NCBI GenBank assembly: GCA_037951165.1
Contig: JBBDHG010000451.1
Span: forward strand, 639,001-703,000
From: Lophius americanus
Lineage: Eukaryota; Chordata; Actinopteri; Lophiiformes; Lophiidae
DNA: 64,000 nucleotides
Direction of reading: 5' to 3'
Shown here: positions 1-11,900 of the stretch, in pieces
How the letters are laid out: every line of letters begins with the position of its first letter
Position numbering within the stretch: the first letter of the stretch is position 1
Made by a program: the position numbers and the translations under genes
The notes under the pieces: model-generated
Seen by the model: the letters and a program-made list of their open reading frames with translations, nothing else
Told to the model about the DNA's origin: nothing
Database searches by the model: none

Positions 1-100
1 GGAGAGTGGGTTTGATGTATTTCCTCTGAAGCCCCTCCCACCTACTGTCTGGACTGAAAACAAACCTGCGTTATCTGAAAGTGTTTGGTGTGTTTTGCAG

Positions 101-1696
101 AAGAGTGACGTTGGAGAAGTATCTCCGGAGAGGTAAGAAGACCCTGCTGGTGTTGATCCGTCAGTTCTCCTGTCTGCTCTGCCGTCTCCATCTCAGAGAT
201 CTGGAGAGGGATCAGGTGATCAGCTCAGATGGTTGACATCAAATGAAACTGCTCGCAGAAGAAACCGAACAAAGCCGACTCATCATCTCAACCTTCTGGT
301 TTCTCCATTCTGTACCGACATCTTTATCGTAGCTTTGCATTTCTTGAAGCTAGCAAACATGGGCGGGAACATTAAAGGTGCAGTGTGTAAGATTTAGTGG
401 CATCCAGCAGTGAGGAGATTCTCCATCTAAGAATCTACGGCGGCCTCACTGCACGTAAAGTCAATGCAAAGCCGCCAGTGGTGGCGGATTCCTGCTTCCG
501 CCCCTTCTTGGTTCTCCAGTTGAAACCTCGAAACTGAAATTTGCTGCACAATGTGACGCCAAACAAAACCGCCATGAGTTTCTCACAACGTCACACATTA
601 GAATGAGTGGGACTCAAAATTCACATTTCTCCTGACCTGCTCTGAGGTTGACCAATAGGACGATAGAGTGAAAAACAAACATGGCGGTGAGTAGACTCTG
701 GAATGATTCCGGTGAAAGGTGGAACGAGGGAGAAGAAGAAAGTGTTGCTCCAATGTGGCAATGAAACGTGATAGAGGAGCGTTGTCGGCAGGATCACACA
801 TGCTCGCGTATCCATTATTGACCCACCTCCTAATTGGTGTTACCCTTACCGTTATTTCCCAGAGGTCTCTGGATGCAGCCGGCGTTGAAGTGGTGGTGGT
901 CTCATTTGGCTGTCAGGAGGGGGCCTCACACTGGCTGCAGGAGACCCAGTGTCATTACGACGTGCTGTTGGACCCTGAGAGGAAGGTCAGGGGTCATCGA
1001 CGACTCTCGGTAACACAGAAGGTCTTTGTCTGTCGGAGGTAAGCTAGCTGCTGTCTCTGTTTGGCGTTGCAGTTGTATGCGGCGTTCGGCCTGGGAGCAT
1101 CCGTGAAGAAGGTCTTAAACTTCGGTAACATGCTGCTCTACGCCGAACACGTGGCCAACGACACGGAGTTTCCCAGAGGGCTTCCGTCGATTCATGACGA
1201 CATGTTCCAGGTAAGAGGATTGACAGACAAACAGAGACGCGGGTTTGTCCCTGTGGACCAATTTGGAGAAAATAGTTTTTTTCGTAAAAAATGAAAAGGA
1301 CAAAGCCCCCCCTAGTGGGTAAAATATGAACTTCTGGATTAAATAGTATAGATCAAAGACAGAATTCCTCCACTCCATTCATATGCAACAAATGGACTAA
1401 ATCGGATTAACGCTTGCGAAATTATCACCTAAAAACTGATATGTGTTTAGATACAGCACCCCCTAGTGTCAGAAACATGCCACTGGTGTTTCCCAAAAAT
1501 ATATTCCTCATGGATCCAAACATTTTCCCCACAGAACGACTGATCCACACCCTCCTTTGTTTCTGTTTCTCAGCTGGGGGGCGACTTTTTGCTGGACGAA
1601 CATGGGGGGGTGCTGTTCTCCCACCGCTGCCAGAGTCCCATCGACAGACCCTCTGTGGACGCCATCCTGTCCGCACCGCGAGGACGAAGACTGTAG
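101..1696 (+). CDS. Peroxiredoxin-like (AhpC/TSA, thioredoxin-fold) protein, 3' part of gene
   Basis: Four coding exons are visible: 101-215, 863-985, 1073-1210 and 1574-1696 (stop TAG 1694-1696). All junctions are in phase and the last three exons are bounded by clear AG/GT sites; the first donor (CAG|gtgatc) is weak. The 5' exons lie left of the window. The protein carries a CLLC motif (Cys-x-x-Cys) after a hydrophobic strand (LLVLIRQFS), the position of the redox cysteines in AAED1/PRXL2C-type proteins and of the UxxU of fish selenoprotein L. Later come the conserved LLDPERKLYAAFGL block, FPRGLPS and a C-terminal block with LGGDFLLDEHGGVL. The likely role is thiol redox activity in the cytosol; substrate unknown. 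No in-frame TGA occurs in the visible exons, so this is a cysteine form. The family is well supported; the exact orthologue is not, so no symbol is given. Confidence 0.8.
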
Positions 1697-1759
1697 ATGA
1701 CATCATCGTCAAGATCCGCATACGAGCAGAGAAATATATCCGCTGAGATTTTACTGTGA

Positions 1760-1791
1760 AATAAACTTTGACTTCTTTTTCTTCTAATAAA
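1760..1791 (+). terminator. Polyadenylation signals of the peroxiredoxin-like gene
   Basis: Two AATAAA hexamers, at 1760-1765 and 1786-1791, lie 64 and 90 bases after the stop codon. This gives a short 3'UTR of about 100 bases. Confidence 0.7.
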
Positions 1792-1901
1792 AGAAACAGG
1801 AAGTTTCCTCCAACCAAATGCTTTCATCTCATTTGCAGATCAGTTAAATAAAACTGTCAAATGAAAGTGATGCAATGAACCAGCTCAGGTGAAGACACAC
1901 T

Positions 1902-1949
1902 GATTGGCCACAACATTAAAACCACCTGCCCTGATAGAATGTAGGTCGC
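1902..1949 (+). repeat. Fragment of a dispersed teleost repeat (CCATAACATTA family)
   Basis: GATTGGCCACAACATTAAAA followed by a CCACCTGCC block matches the terminal sequence of a repeat seen again at 16473, 18883 and 29042. Only the end of the element is present. Confidence 0.5.
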
Positions 1950-1983
1950 TGATCTACGCTTTAAAAAAAAAGTTTTATAATTT

Positions 1984-2270
1984 ACAGTAAAATACCGTCA
2001 GCTGTGGTTGCCGGATTTGCACCGTTAAAAAATACGATGATCACGTAGAAGACTTTGAAAAAAGTACAAACAGTACGTGAAAAAACAGTAAATTAGAATT
2101 AATAAACTAATATACCGTAATTTTAGCATATGGTTAAAAGTAATATTTTCACTGTAAAATGAGGCGTTTCCCGCATATTCTGACAGGAAATAATAAGTTA
2201 CTCACCGTTTCTTCATTTAGCATAAATAATCGTATCTACTACGGTTTTGGATTTTACGGTATTTTACTGT
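1984..2270. mobile_element. MITE-like element with perfect 15-bp terminal inverted repeats
   Basis: The left end ACAGTAAAATACCGT (1984-1998) is the exact reverse complement of the right end ACGGTATTTTACTGT (2256-2270). The 287-bp interior is AT-rich and has no coding potential. This fits a non-autonomous DNA transposon; the superfamily cannot be assigned by eye. Confidence 0.75.
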
Positions 2271-5220
2271 TAATAAAAATGTATTGTTATTTTCTTGGGA
2301 TCATTTTTGCATTGTGTGATATTCCCCCCCACCACCACCACATTGGCACAAACTGGCTTCCATATAAAGTCCAGCATGTTGTCAGTTGACAGACATACCT
2401 GATCGATGATGTCATCAGCGGCTCCACAGTCAAAAAAAAAACACAGTAAAATTCTGTTTTGAGGTATAAATAGATGCTTGTGTATCTGGCAGGTGCGGCA
2501 GAAAGGTTTTGTGATTTTGTTACAGTACACTTGATTCCTCGGTGAATGTACAGCCACTGTAAAGATAAATAAAATAACGGTGAAGAGTAACGGAGCGCCG
2601 GTTCTTGTCGCGGCCGTCGTGTCTCCTGTTAGATTTTCTTCAGGAGGTGTTGAGTTGAAAGTTCTCGCTCTGATGCGTGGATGAAACACAGGAAGTGTCA
2701 GAGCGGATCGTCTCTTTGCGGCTTCACACCTCAACGTTGTGTTTCTCCACTGTGGAATTATTTATATCAGCTCTGAGGGATGATGTCATCGGCAGCCAAT
2801 CAGCAGCCAGGAGATGAAAATACTCACAGCAGAACAATTCTTGCCTTTTTTTTCTTTTTTCTTTCTTCCTCTTTATTTATAATCTGCTGTTACTTAGCAG
2901 AAAAAAGTCTGAACTGATTTGAATCAGGATTTTCTTCTTTGTTTCCTGTTTCCAGCAGAACCATGAGGTCATCACGTTCACGCATTCTGCATCTGTCCTA
3001 GGGGTCAAAGGTGACTCGCCCATCGTGAAGCGGTTTAATCTTAATCCTGCATGAAGAAGCAGCCGCTCATTAAACTCTGTTACAATATTATCTATAAATA
3101 GACGTTTCATTATATAATTATTAATAATTAAAGTGAATTACTTAACGGCGTCAGGTTTCATGTTACAGAGAAACACACTTCTAATATTACACAGGAAGAT
3201 GCCTTCGGGGGACATAGGTTTTTCAAAAATCCTACCAACAGTCCAACATATAAAGGTCAGGGGGTGGACCAATCATCTCCTACCTTGCTGAGTTTTTTTT
3301 CTGTCCCAGGTAACTGGTGGGCGGAGTTTAAGCCTGATTGGAGATGCCGCACACCTGAGCAGGACCTGCAGGATTCTCCCAGCCTGCTAACGGAACCTTT
3401 GACCATATATCCCTATCTTCTGCAACTTTATCTTCAAACTGAGTGACGGGGATCATCTTCTGGATGGTTCAGAGACGGTGGTTCTGGTTCTGACCAGAAG
3501 ACAGGAGGCAGAGATGAAGATGTTCAGATGTTCTCTGGGAGTGAGGAGGAAGGACAGGATTAGAAAGGAGACATCAGAGGGACAGTCCAGGTGAGACGTC
3601 CTGGAGACAAAGTCAGAGAGGACAGACTGAGATGGTTCTGACCCGTGAAGAAGAGGAGGGATAGTGGATATGCTGGTAGAAGGATGCTGGAGATGGAGCT
3701 GCTGGCAGGAGAAGAAGGGGAGGAGCAAAGAGGAGGTTTCTGGTTGATGTGAGAGAGGACATGCAGTTGGTTGGTGTGACAGAGGGGGAGATGGAGACGG
3801 ATGACCTGGTGTGGGGGAACCTGAAGAGAAGGAAAGAAGAACCGGACCGTTTAGTTCTGCAGGTAAGATCTCGTATTTGTCAGATTCTTATTTCCACCAA
3901 CAGAAATTATGATTATTATCCTCCATTCATTCAAAGAGACGCCCCCCAAACTTTACGGTCTGCACCTTTTTAAATAAGTTATTAAACTCGGGTGTTTTAT
4001 TTGAAATGATTGTTTATTAAACGTGGAACTGAAACGAACCTACGAACAAGTTCTTTCTAGAAGGATCTCAGAAGTTCAGGTCAGCTGGTGACGATCCTGG
4101 AATCTTTTTCTTTTTTTTCCAACAAATAAAAATAGTAAAATATACTAAAAAGCACTTTATTACGGCCCCATTGACGTTATTGAGATTATGACATTTTATA
4201 ATTAAGAAGAATTAAGTCGGAATTTTCTGAGAAAAGACTTTTCTGAGAAAAGTTGAGACAAAAAGCTGTAATTTTAAGAGATAAAAGTTTTAATTTTGAG
4301 AGATAAAAGTTTTAATTTTGAGAGATAAAAGTCGAACTTTAAAAAAAAAAATTGTTTTAGATTTAACAAATTTTAACAATTTTTTGGCAACAATTAAAAA
4401 ACAAAACAAAAACAAGACTCAACACAAACAAACAGAGGAGAATGGAACCTTGATCGTGTCAGGCCGTCTCTTCTTCTTGGCATATTATGGGCTGTATGAC
4501 GGACCTTAACACTCTCAGATTGAAAGGTGAAGTGCGTTATAAATTAAGAGTATTATCATAACCTGCTCCTCAAACAGGATCATGGTTTCTCCCACTGAGG
4601 GGCTTCCTCTCTGCAGCATCCAGACAACAATGGCCGTGATTGTTGCCTCTTTAATGCTGCGTGTAAAATCTGATGAAGGGCCGCAGCTTTTGTTCCCGCG
4701 GACGTTTTCCCCTGGAAAGATTCAGAGCGGCCAACAAAAGCTGCCCTACATACGAAGGACAGGCTGCAGAGAGCATGAACCCAAAATCAGTGGAATGCAT
4801 CCGAGGTGGTGGGGATTCCCTCCGAGCGTGAATGTCCTGAGAACAAGGAGGACGGACGTGTCTCATGGTGACGGTGACAGCGAGACACGTCCTGTCAGCG
4901 TCACATGACTCCTGCTGGGTTTGTGAAATGTCCCTTTAATGTCCTCAAGAGTTTCTTTGGATATTGTTTATATTTGCGCCATTAATTCATTTAATAGCTT
5001 ACACACTGTTTAGTAGGTCCTCACATGCTTTAATGTGCCAAAAACCTGGTGACTCTGACTTGTGGTGTTCCTCAGGGCTCCGTTCGTGGCCCCTTACTCT
5101 TTTATAGATGATGCCTCTGGGCCATATTTTTAAATTACATATGTTGATTCAAAATAAACTCAACCAAGAAGCTGAGCAGGAAATGAAAGGGTTGAATGTA
5201 AGTCAATACAGCACAATTTA
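2271..5220. other. Intergenic region without recognised genes
   Basis: About 3 kb between the peroxiredoxin-like gene and the afadin-like gene. It contains a LINE remnant (3453-3852), an AT-rich tandem of about 25 bp around GAGATAAAAGTTTTAATTTT (4275-4333) and short AT-rich stretches. Short open frames here show no family resemblance and no splice-bounded conserved exon. Confidence 0.6.
3453..3852 (+). mobile_element. Decayed LINE 3' end (non-LTR retrotransposon)
   Basis: Broken frames on the + strand give fragments such as LRWF, then GRRMLEMEL, then a block resembling VREDMQLVGVTE. These are common at the C-terminus of fish non-LTR reverse transcriptases (consensus around LRWxGHV, GRRVLEMEL, KEDMxLVGVTE). 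In-frame stops show that it is dead. A related fragment lies at 18462-18641. Confidence 0.6.
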
Positions 5221-5367
5221 CACTGTAAAAAATAAATAAAAAAAGTTCTCATGTACTCAAGAAGAATTACTTTAATTGGTTATATACAACTGAATATGTT
5301 CTACTTACTTTAGGTTACTAGTAAAAGGAATGACTTTACATTTATCAACAAATGTATTTTTACAGTT
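5221..5367. mobile_element. MITE-like element, CACTGTAAAA ends (copy 1)
   Basis: Begins CACTGTAAAAAA and ends TTTTTACAGT, an imperfect inverted pair about 147 bp apart and preceded by TA. It shares the interior AAGAATTACTTTAATTGG style with the copies at 5503 and 27240. Confidence 0.55.
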
Positions 5368-5502
5368 CATAGTTGGACCCCAACTTTTTTTATTCTCCAA
5401 AAAACCCTTTAATATTAAAAAAGTTTATAAATATTTGTTACTAATCGGTTCAACATTCTGACAATATTTAATTCCTGCATTGTTTCAATAAAAACTGCTG
5501 TA

Positions 5503-5647
5503 CACTGTAAAAAAAAAGAATTATTTTTTAATAAAATAACTTCCAATCTTCTGACAGTTAAATTAAGTATTTTCAACTTTAAATGTTAGACTTGGTAATA
5601 ATTACTTTAATTATGTGTCAGCTAGAGAACCTTTATTTTTTACAGTG
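5503..5647. mobile_element. MITE-like element, CACTGTAAAA ends (copy 2)
   Basis: CACTGTAAAAAA at 5503 and TTTTTTACAGTG ending at 5647 are inverted repeats enclosing 145 bp of AT-rich sequence. TA is found on both sides (5501-5502 and 5648-5649), consistent with a TA target-site duplication. Confidence 0.65.
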
Positions 5648-5812
5648 TAGTTGTGTGACTGAAGAGAAAAGGTTGATTCATAATGATGGGAATCATTTTT
5701 GTGTGAGGGGGATTCGATTAGGAAACTGTTTGTTCACATAACCAGGATCCACTGACCCGTTAAATGAGGGCAGGGGGGGTGATGGGGGCTTGGAGAGGGG
5801 ATGAGATTAAGA

Positions 5813-5836
5813 CCCCCCCCCCCCCCCCCCCCCCCC
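5813..5836. repeat. Homopolymer C24 tract
   Basis: Twenty-four consecutive C residues, about 105 bp before the afadin-like start codon and just after several G-runs (5772-5800). On the opposite strand this is a G24 run. It lies in the presumed promoter or 5'UTR of the afadin-like gene. Confidence 0.95.
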
Positions 5837-5941
5837 ACCACCCAACACTGAACCCCACCCTGCAGTGGAGAGGGAGTTTACTTCTGTGAGTCTCTCTGTG
5901 GAGAAAGCAGCAGACAGTCGGACAGAAAGCTTTGGGGAAAC

Positions 5942-8900
5942 ATGCCGGAGGAGGAAGGACGAGAGAAACTGGCCGAGGTGATCCGGCAGTGGAACGCCAA
6001 CCGACTGGACCTGTTTGAGATCAGCCAACCCGATGAGGTGAGTCTCCTGCAGACGTCACACAGAAACTCTCTGACTCTGTTCACAAGTGCCAACGCCACC
6101 GTTACGTCAGAGTTCCTGCAAAGTCTGATGTGTTCTGTACAGAACCGAGTTGGTCCCGGGCATCAACGGACTTGGACCTTGTGGGGCTCCTCCCCTTTAT
6201 GCCCCTCAAGCAGCCTTTTTTCCAACTTAAGCAGATAACTGTTCTGGTCTTGTTGTTGCAGAACTTGGAGTTCCACGGCGTGATGCGCTTCTACTTCGAG
6301 GACCACGTCGGAGGAAACGTGGCCACGAAGTGTCTGCGCGTCGGCAGCAACTCTTCAACCCGTGAGGTCATCGAAACTCTGTCGGAGAAGTTCCGGCCTG
6401 ACATGAAGATGCTGACCACGAGTTATTTTCTGTACGAGATCCACGCCAATAAAGGTGAATGTTAGGAGGCTCCTCTGACTTTCCTTAAGCTTTGATGTAA
6501 GTGACTGAATGTTTTATCTTTTTTTTTTTTATCTCCCTCCTCATGTGGGCTCAGAGTGTAAACTGGGTCTGGAGGAGAGGCCCCTGGTTCTGCAGCTAAA
6601 CTGGACCAGAGACAGCAGAGAAGGACGTTTTGTGCTCAAGAAAGGAGGTTTGGAGGTAAACGTTAATCTTCATCTCCCATCTCAGACGCTTTTATCTCCT
6701 GTGAGAAACGACTGGTTGCCTCCTGGTTTCTCGTATCTCATGGCAGCTGCACTGGAGGGTCTGTGAGCCGATCTTCTCGGGAAAGTGGTCCACCTCTGTG
6801 AAGGTTCATTGTTGTTCCAGGTCTTCTACATGTGTAGATGATATGTCTCACTGTGGATCAGAACCAGAACCAGAACCTAAGACAGAGCTTTGTAGTCACC
6901 TTCGTCATCACCTTCTGGAATTCCTGTGGATTTTGGCATAGTGTGCTACTGGTGAGATCTAGGAGCCAACCTCCTGCTCCTGAAGATGGTCTACTGAAGT
7001 GATGATGTGGTTGAAGTGATCAGGTCTGGTTTGGGTATATTCGGTTACAGTGATAGCGCCACCTGCTGACAACAGGAAGTACACCTGGCTTCCTGTCTGA
7101 TGAAGCATCAGCTATGAAAGGTCGAGCTGGCGAGCCGGGTCACGGCGGTTTGCAGGGCAGGAGCGCGAGGACCCGATCGACGCTACTAGCAGCTTTAAAT
7201 CCACAACCTTTCGTTTGTGTTTATTTCATGTTAATATTCAAACCAACGTGGAAATAGGAGAAATCACGAGGGGTCCAATACTTTCTCACGGCATACTATC
7301 CGTCATTTTGTGTTCTAAAAGTTTTTTTACTTAAAAAGGGAAACTGTCAGGAGAAGGAGAAGGGAGGCGTGATCCAACACTTCAAGAGGACGCTGTCGAG
7401 GAAAGAGAAGAAGAAAAATAAAGCCACTAACAAGGAGTCAGAGGAGGATTATGGGTAAAATCAGTCATTGCTTATATTATATCTCAGGTTTAAGCCTGAC
7501 TGTCAGAATAAAATCCACCTCATTAAATAAATACCCAGGTTGAGTGAAAAGCGGCGGAGCAGCAGCGTCCGTGAGTCCAAGCAGGAGGAAGAGGAAAACA
7601 ATAAACAGGGTTTGTTAATGAAAAATAGAAATAACAATGAATAGTCTTCTTCATAAAAGTTCTAGAACGTTAACGTTTCGCTTCTCTTACAGGCGTGAAT
7701 CTCACAGGAAGGGTTAAACCCCACTTTTCTGATAAACCAGGATTACCGCTCAGAGTTACTTTCTCTGATAACAGTGAGTACTGGTTTGATTTGAAGGTTG
7801 TGACATCATCATCATCATCATCATCATCATCGCCGTCCCTCTCTTAACGCCCTCCTGCCCCCTGCTGGCGTATTTGTCCCTGCAGCTGAGGACGCCTTCC
7901 TCTCCGCGGTCATCAACTACACCAACAGCTCCACGGTCCACTTCAAGCTCTCGCCCGCGTACATCCTCTACGCCGCCGCGCGCTTCGCCCTGCAACGCCA
8001 ACGCAGTCGAGGCTCTCCGCCGCACAGCGTGGCCCTGACCGCAAACAAAATGGTGGCCATGACAAGAGGGGTCATCCAGGCAAGTTTGAGCTCACACCGA
8101 AATACTTTTCAAAATCGAGCCGAGAAAAGTTCTGACGGACGTTCCGTGACTTTCTGTCCGCCGTGCAGAGGCAGCAGGCCAGCGCCGGGGCTCTCGCCTT
8201 CTGGATGGCCAACGCCTCTGAGCTGCTGAACTTCCTCCAGCAGGACGAAGACGTCGGACCCCTCACACGCCAGAGTCAGCTAGGTCTGTCCCACCTGGTC
8301 CACAGAGCGTACAGGTAGAGACACGCCCATCACCGAGAGACTGAGACATCTAGCATGTAATGATTTGACATGGTTTAGGGATATTGAAGGGGTCATTAGC
8401 TTAACTGCTACTGACCCAGCTGATGGATGTGTAACGTTTTTATATTTGTATCTTGTTTCCCCAAGTTACCTTTTACAGTGTCTCCAGAACGAGTTAAGGA
8501 AGCACTTGCCGACGTTCTTGATTGACCCTGAGCACCACGGCCCCCTCCCAGCTGGCATAGGTAACCTTTAATTCATCTAGACTCATACTAGTCCACAGAC
8601 CAATAATACAGCTTCTACCTGGTTTTTGTCATTTCCTCATTTTTATCCTGCCAGATATTAATATAAACATTCATTTATGTCTAAGCCAAAGGTTGTAGTA
8701 CGTACTTATAGTTCCTCCCATACCCCCTTTTCCACCAAGCTGGTTCCAGGGCTAGTTTGGAGCCAAAGCATGATTTAGCACCAATCCTTTGCTTTTTGAA
8801 AGCCTAAGCACCAGCTCCTGGTTCCCAAAACTGGTGCCAGACAAGCACCAACTCTTTGCTGGTCTAGAGCCAAGAACCGGTTACGTTATACGGTGACATA

Positions 8901-11900
8901 ATGGCGAGGGCCTCACTTGGCTCCTTCACAATGGAACAGCAAACATGTTCGTAGGTGGTGCGAGAGTTGAACCAACTAAGCACTGGCATTAGGACCAGCA
9001 CCAAACTAGCACCAAGTTATTTTTTTATGGAAAAGGGGTACTAAGAGACCAGTAGACGTGCATTTTTTTTTTCCCTTTTATTTCTGTCCTGTTCTTAAAT
9101 GAAGATGTTTTTCTTCTGCTCCAGCGTGACTAACCTTTATCTTCCCGGCTGCAGAGAGGGTGCTGAACACTTTGATGAACTGCATGTCTCTTCTACGTCG
9201 CTGTCGGGTCAACCCCGCCCTCACCATCCAGCTCTTCTCCCAGCTCTTCCATTTCATCAGCGCCTGGCTCTTCAACCGGCTCATGGGCCCAGAGGCCGAC
9301 AGTCCGGGTCTGCGCTCCCACTACTGGGGAGCCGCTCTCCGCCAGAGGCTGATGGCCATCGAGGCCTGGGCGGAGAGGCAGGGCCTGGAGCTAGCAGCGG
9401 ACTGCCACCTGGGACACGTTGTACAGGTCCGAAAAACAACCTGCATCAAATGTTACAAATTCTAGAAAGAACTCAAAGAGAACTTCTGCCAAGGATCAAA
9501 CGTACCAGAGGTTTTGTCATCAGCGTTTTTGTCATCTCCGAGTTCTAGCTAGCCCTTGAATCTGCCGACAACTCCAACAAACTATCAGCGTCTCTAAACC
9601 ACCACCCGACCCCCCTATTCCGATTCTTTATATGATGAAAAATAACAAAGATATAATAATCCCAGCAGTCTTTGTTCTGCTCAGGTGTTAAAAAAGGATG
9701 TTTGCATCAACTTTATAACGCTTTATCTCCGGTTTAAAGGCAGCACCTCCACCACCTGGTGACGCCACCGCTCTAACCGTGGCGGCAACGCCATCGATCA
9801 GACAAGTGATGTGATTTCTCTCGCAATAGTTTAAAAAAAAAAAACATGACGTCTCAACATCTGGTCCAGATGTAATGTCACCTAAATGTAATTATCTGTA
9901 GGATACGCCAAAACCTGCATCTGGGTAAAATTGCATTTCTAAGCATTTTAAAGCTCTTTGGTTCCGTGTCGTTTCCAGGCAACCACGCTGCTGACTATGA
10001 ATAAGTACTCAACCAACGACGCATCAAACATCCAGAAGTCGTGTTTCAAGCTGAACTCGCTGCAGCTGCAGGCGCTGCTGGCCGGCTACCTGTGTGCGAC
10101 CAACGAGCCTCGCATCCCTCCAGTGAGTCGCCTTCGCTCCTCTTCCTGCCTCTGAGGGTTCTTGAGAATTTGGGTTATTTGGCTTTTCATAGGTTTTACG
10201 ATGCAGAAGCTTCAACCAGAAGAGAGGAACCCAATAACTTGAAAAAGTCCAGATGTTAATAAATAACTTTTTAATTCTAGTTCTTTTTTTTTTTTTAAAT
10301 CAACTAATTTATATAGCCGATTTCTTTTTTTAAAATTATTCCTGTCTGTTAAAGGTCAGTTTTCTCTCCTTTTTCTCCACCTTCTTGTTGAATCGTTGGG
10401 TTTCGGTACAATAAAGGTTTTGGTCCGGGTCTCTTAATGTGGGGGTTAAGAGTGGAATGAGGAGGATCTGTGGTCAAAGTGTGCATGGAGATAATCCTCC
10501 TGACTGAACTTTCCATTGATCTCCGTTTGATGCTTATCTGTAAGACACTGTAGAATAAACCCATGTTTATACTAAAGTTCTACTTTGGTTTCAGTCCTCG
10601 CCTCCCCCCCACTGACCGCTCCACCTCCTCTACTTGATGCCCTAACTTTTTAGTCCCGCTCTCAGGATGGCCTCCAGTTTTACCGCCGACAGATTGGATG
10701 TCTCTTCCCCGAGGCCTTGTCACGGGATGATAAATGTTCCTCTACACATGAGAACAACCTCGTCCCGAGACGTTTCCGCTGTCTGACGCTCTCGCCGTCC
10801 TCGCCTCAGGGTTTGATCGATGCCGTCGTGGCGGCGGCGGAGGCCTCTGCCGACAACCTGATCCGAAGCGAAGGACGGGACATGAAGCTGGAGGAGAGCC
10901 TCGACCTCCGTCTGCCCTTCCTGCTGCCGGAGGGAGGATACTCCTGCGACGGCGTGAGAGGAATCCCGCCGGGGTTCAGGGAGTTTTTGGAGCCGATCTG
11001 CTTTAAAGGCGAGTCCAAAAGGAATCACACCTGATGTGAGATCTTTACATCTTTATTATCGGCTGACATCCTTCTCCTCCAGGTCTCTGCTCTCTGACCT
11101 CGCAGCCCAACTCCAGCGGTGACTGGACCGTCTTCTTCGGCGAGCCTTCTTCTTCTTCGTCTTCCTCTGCAGGGAGAACGTACTGGGTGAGCAGAAACTG
11201 TCGCTGCTTTGATTGAATTTAGTTTTAAAGTGTGGATGAAGCAGCCGTGGTTTTGAACTCGTCGGCAGGCAGCAGAACCGGAGACTGAGACCATCACCCT
11301 GAACAAGCCTCTGAACAGCGGGATGGGGGTCAGCATCGTGGCGGCTAAGGTGACTTCCTGTTGAACGTTGTTTAATTCTTACACCTTCACCAAGCTGAAT
11401 CCTCTGCTCTGACGTTACAACAGGGCGTCGGTCAAAGTTACCTCGGGATTTACATCAAATCCATCGTCGAAGGAGGACCGGCTGAAATGGTGCGTAAAAA
11501 CCAATGAATAAATGAACCTGTTCTCCACGTCAGTTATCTCAAGCTTCAAAGTCTATTCTAGCAAAAGTAGGAGTTCAAAACGATAAACATTCACAAATAT
11601 AACTTTCTATTTCAGTATTGCTTTCATTTTTTAACACGATTCTGTACATCTAACTTAACATAAGTTAGAGAAAAGAAACCCTGTAGGCGGATGTGACCAG
11701 TGATGTCACGGATGACATCACCAACAAAACATAAATAGCAGGAAATGGTGGGCGGTTCCCTCTCAAACAGAAGCTCTACCTGGTGTGAACAAAGGAACAA
11801 AGAAATGTGAGAAGTTTGCAAAGTAAACTATTTGTTCCATATTAACACAATAAAGATGATTTGTGTTACTTCAACTTACCGCTACGATGTAAGTTTTAAC

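Noticed and set aside
1697..1800. SECIS element for the SelL-like gene
   Set aside because: No in-frame TGA is present in the visible exons and I could not see a convincing SECIS core in the very short 3'UTR.
10717..11034. Uninterrupted 105-codon frame ending GESKRNHT
   Set aside because: It overlaps the afadin-like exon 10810-11008 but runs into the flanking introns; the alignment requires ending at 11008 and splicing to 11083.
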